This document shows, in pieces, positions 13,254 through 15,219 of a stretch of 15,219 bases of DNA. Made by a program: the position numbers and the translations under genes. A model generated the notes under the pieces. It was not told where the DNA came from. It ran no database searches and worked only from the letters and a program-made list of their open reading frames with translations. Position 1 is the stretch's first letter. Every line of letters starts with the position of its first letter. This DNA is from Pirellulaceae bacterium (GTDB lineage Bacteria > Planctomycetota > Planctomycetia > Pirellulales > Pirellulaceae): contig JABDKS010000764.1 in NCBI GenBank assembly GCA_013002105.1, positions 1 to 15,219 of the forward strand, in the 5' to 3' direction.

Positions 13254-14336
13254 CTATCGGCGACGCTGTTTTTGCTGACGTTGCGTCAATCGAATTCCAT
13301 GGCGACGCAAATAGCGATCGGTTTCGTTGATCGGGATCGCCGAGGTGTCTTGATTTTCGAATCGAAAACGCTCAATCGGCGGCGGCGCGATCGGACGGAT
13401 CGAATAGATCTCGATCAGTGATACCAAGCGTCCTTGGAGATGTACGACGCCATCGGTTGATTCGCGACCGATCGGATCGGTCCAGTATTCGATTCGATAA
13501 GGAAGCCCCTGACCGAAAAGTGTTTCCGGATCGGGGGTTTTGGCGATCGCGATCTTGACGTGAGTGGGGAAAAGTTCCGGCCAAGTTTTGACGCCACTGT
13601 CCTGCAAAATACGTTTTCGCGACTCGTCACGTAATTTGCCGGTGATCACCCAGACGGGCAAAGATTTCAATGTCGTCGCGCCAAGTTCCAACGCGTAATC
13701 GCGCTCGATCGAATCGAGGATCTCCATCCACGCCCCGACTTTCAATTTTGCCGGGATCGATTGCGAGGCACTCGGTTGGGGATGACCGGTAGGGCGAACC
13801 CATTCGTTGAGTCGACCAACATCGACCCGACGCAATGAGATTTTTTCGTGAATGACCGATCGCGTCCAAGCGAGCCGACCGTCGCTGATCTGTTGCAAGG
13901 TGTGTTTGCCGTCGCCATCGTGCATCGTCATTTGCAGGTTGTAATGTCCACTGCCCTGTCCAGCCTGTTCGTAAGTCCCGACGCCAACGACTTCTCGACC
14001 AGCGGTCCAAACGCGCTGACGGACTTTGGCATCAAAGGCGGGGCCGTTGGCTAACTGATTCATGACTTGGTGCAGAAGCACCTGTGCGTTGACCTGTGCC
14101 TGGGCTTTGGTCTGTGCCTGTGCGTTGACCTGTTCCTGTGCGTTGACCTGGGCCTGGGTGGAATCGGCAACCGCTGCGGTAGCACCCTTTACTACCGGAG
14201 TGTTCACCGACGGCGTTTCGACATTCTGAGCGTGTCCGGAGGAAATATAGAAAGCTAGCGAAAGCGCGCAGGCGGTGATCCCACAGAGTTTCACGACACT
14301 TTGTCGAGTCGGAAAACTGTAACGATCAATCTTCAT
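13254..14336 (-). CDS. secreted hypothetical protein with QVNAQx hexapeptide repeats, LolA/DUF1571-like
   Basis: 360 residues with a Sec signal peptide: basic start, hydrophobic core about 17-31 (LCGITACALSLAFYI) and likely cleavage after SGHA (36). Residues 61-85 are a Gln/Ala/Asn repeat (QAQVNAQEQVNAQ...), encoded by four 18-nt units. The mature part (about 88-345) has repeated beta-strand-like stretches (VGTYEQAGQGSGHYNLQM, LQQISDGRLAWTRS, LPVWVITGKL, LPYRIEYWT), as in LolA-type or DUF1571 lipid-binding folds; this assignment is by general resemblance. The last 20 residues are very basic (RLTQRQQKQRRR). It could bind lipids or cell-envelope material in the periplasm. ATG 14336 gives the complete signal peptide. 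It is 75 bases upstream of the UbiA-like gene in the same direction, with a small hairpin (TGCGGT/ACCGCA, 13228-13240) in the gap. Confidence 0.65.
   Translation of the reverse strand: MKIDRYSFPTRQSVVKLCGITACALSLAFYISSGHAQNVETPSVNTPVVKGATAAVADSTQAQVNAQEQVNAQAQTKAQAQVNAQVLLHQVMNQLANGPAFDAKVRQRVWTAGREVVGVGTYEQAGQGSGHYNLQMTMHDGDGKHTLQQISDGRLAWTRSVIHEKISLRRVDVGRLNEWVRPTGHPQPSASQSIPAKLKVGAWMEILDSIERDYALELGATTLKSLPVWVITGKLRDESRKRILQDSGVKTWPELFPTHVKIAIAKTPDPETLFGQGLPYRIEYWTDPIGRESTDGVVHLQGRLVSLIEIYSIRPIAPPPIERFRFENQDTSAIPINETDRYLRRHGIRLTQRQQKQRRR
14081..14152. repeat. 18-nt tandem repeat inside the secreted protein gene
   Basis: Four 18-nt units start at 14081, 14099, 14117 and 14135. CCTGTGCGTTGACCTG is identical in units 1, 3 and 4; unit 2 is diverged. 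The array encodes the QVNAQx hexapeptides and keeps the frame on gain or loss of units. Confidence 0.85.
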
Positions 14337-14569
14337 TGCGCGGTTATGTCGATTTTTTCAAAGATACGGGCTGTAGGTGCCGATGACTCCCTACGGAGCC
14401 GAACTGCTTTCGAGCGGATCGTAATGAGATGGGACCTTACGAGTCCAGTCATATCGCTCTCGGGATCCAATTTAACCACAACACAGTGCAATTACGCCTG
14501 AGACTTAACGGAGCGTCTCCCCTGATGCGGAACACCGTTGAGCAACCACCCAAGGGAACGGGGGAAACG

Positions 14570-15219
14570 ATGAAACGAATCATCACTCAAATGTCGCTAC
14601 TGGCGGCGGTGGCCATTCTGGCCACTGGATGTGCACCCACACGGCACAACTTGCCACCAGAACAACATCTTATGGAACCAGGTCCTGGTGTCGGCGGTCC
14701 CGGCCCGGGCATCATGGGGCCACCGATGTACGGAGCGGCCCCGATGGCGGCACCTCAAGGTGGTTCGCTGGCAAAGTCCGATTCGGCTAGTTCCAACAAG
14801 GAACCGATCGCGGCGGCAGCTAAACCGGCTAGCAGCGGTGTGATGCAAGCAAGCTACACCAGTTGCGGACCGGATTGTCCGTCTTGTGGCGGCAGCGGCT
14901 GTTTCGGCGGCCCCGGCGTTGGCGGAAACATTCCCGCCGGTGGCGGTGTGCTGCCCATGGGCCCGATGGCGATGGGCGGTCGCGGCACACCGACGACGGC
15001 ACAAGTCACTTTCGGACGTCCCGAAGGGATGCAGGTTCGCTATGACCAAAGTGGTAGCGGTCTGTTTGACAGCGAACCGTTGATCGTGCCGGCACGACAA
15101 AACTTTCCCCAAGGTGGGCTGTATCGCGTCAAGCTGACGAATGTTCCCGGCCGTGAAGGTGTCGAACTGTATCCGACGATCGAGTTGGCATACGCCAATC
15201 CGCGCACCGGAGCTTACTT
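14570..15219 (+). CDS. lipoprotein of unknown function, 3' end outside the window
   Basis: 216 codons are visible without a stop. A lipoprotein signal is clear: MKRIITQMSLLAAVAILATG then Cys21, with lipobox LATGC. The mature N-terminal region (22-145) is Gly/Pro/Met/Ala-rich and probably unstructured. It contains a cysteine cluster, C99, C103, C106 and C111, within SCGPDCPSCGGSGC. From about 145 a folded domain begins (AQVTFGRPEGMQVRYDQSG, LYRVKLTNVPGREGVELYPT), beta-rich and perhaps Ig-like. The start is supported by a G-rich Shine-Dalgarno (GGGGG, 14560-14564, 5-nt spacing). It is divergent from the secreted protein gene, with 233 bases between; I see no convincing promoter there. Function unknown. 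Confidence 0.8.
   Translation, partial: MKRIITQMSLLAAVAILATGCAPTRHNLPPEQHLMEPGPGVGGPGPGIMGPPMYGAAPMAAPQGGSLAKSDSASSNKEPIAAAAKPASSGVMQASYTSCGPDCPSCGGSGCFGGPGVGGNIPAGGGVLPMGPMAMGGRGTPTTAQVTFGRPEGMQVRYDQSGSGLFDSEPLIVPARQNFPQGGLYRVKLTNVPGREGVELYPTIELAYANPRTGAY

Overview
The window most likely comes from a planctomycete of the Rhodopirellula/Pirellulaceae type. The grounds are moderate-to-high GC, long irregular intergenic spaces, loosely organised operons, genes often lacking a Shine-Dalgarno site, a Ser/Thr kinase with sensor domains appended, and secreted proteins of a planctomycete flavour. This assignment is inference from style; no rRNA is present.

Layout. Bases 1-5955 are read rightward: the 3' part of a SAM-dependent methyltransferase, then a fatty-acid synthesis cluster (rpmF, fabD, fabG, acpP, fabF) and a conserved-looking hypothetical protein. 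Bases 6072-14336 are read leftward: a large Ser/Thr kinase with two C-terminal PAS domains, clpX with a clear intrinsic terminator, a small SHOCT-like membrane protein, a stretch without an intact gene that holds 15-nt tandem repeats and a start-less open frame, a degenerate sugar-phosphate-isomerase-like protein translationally coupled to a UbiA-type prenyltransferase homologue, and a secreted protein with a hexapeptide repeat. At 14570 a rightward lipoprotein gene begins and runs off the window.

How the genes work together. FabD loads malonyl groups onto the acyl carrier protein AcpP, FabF condenses, and FabG reduces the beta-ketoacyl-ACP, so three core steps of type II fatty-acid synthesis and their carrier sit together behind ribosomal protein L32. 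The usual plsX and fabH genes are missing between rpmF and fabD. Two similar sigma70-like promoters (TTGACG, 18-nt spacer) precede rpmF and acpP. A GC-rich stem followed by a T-rich run lies between acpP and fabF and could let acpP be expressed above its neighbours. ClpX is the ATPase unfoldase of ClpXP and stands alone here, without clpP or tig beside it.

The least ordinary features are a pair of about 105-bp nested palindromic elements (4806-4911 and 8369-8472) that look like a miniature mobile or REP-like family, the kinase-PAS-PAS architecture, the UbiA/isomerase pair in which both proteins seem to lack hallmark residues, and the 15-nt repeat region at 10869-10983 inside a reading frame without a start codon.
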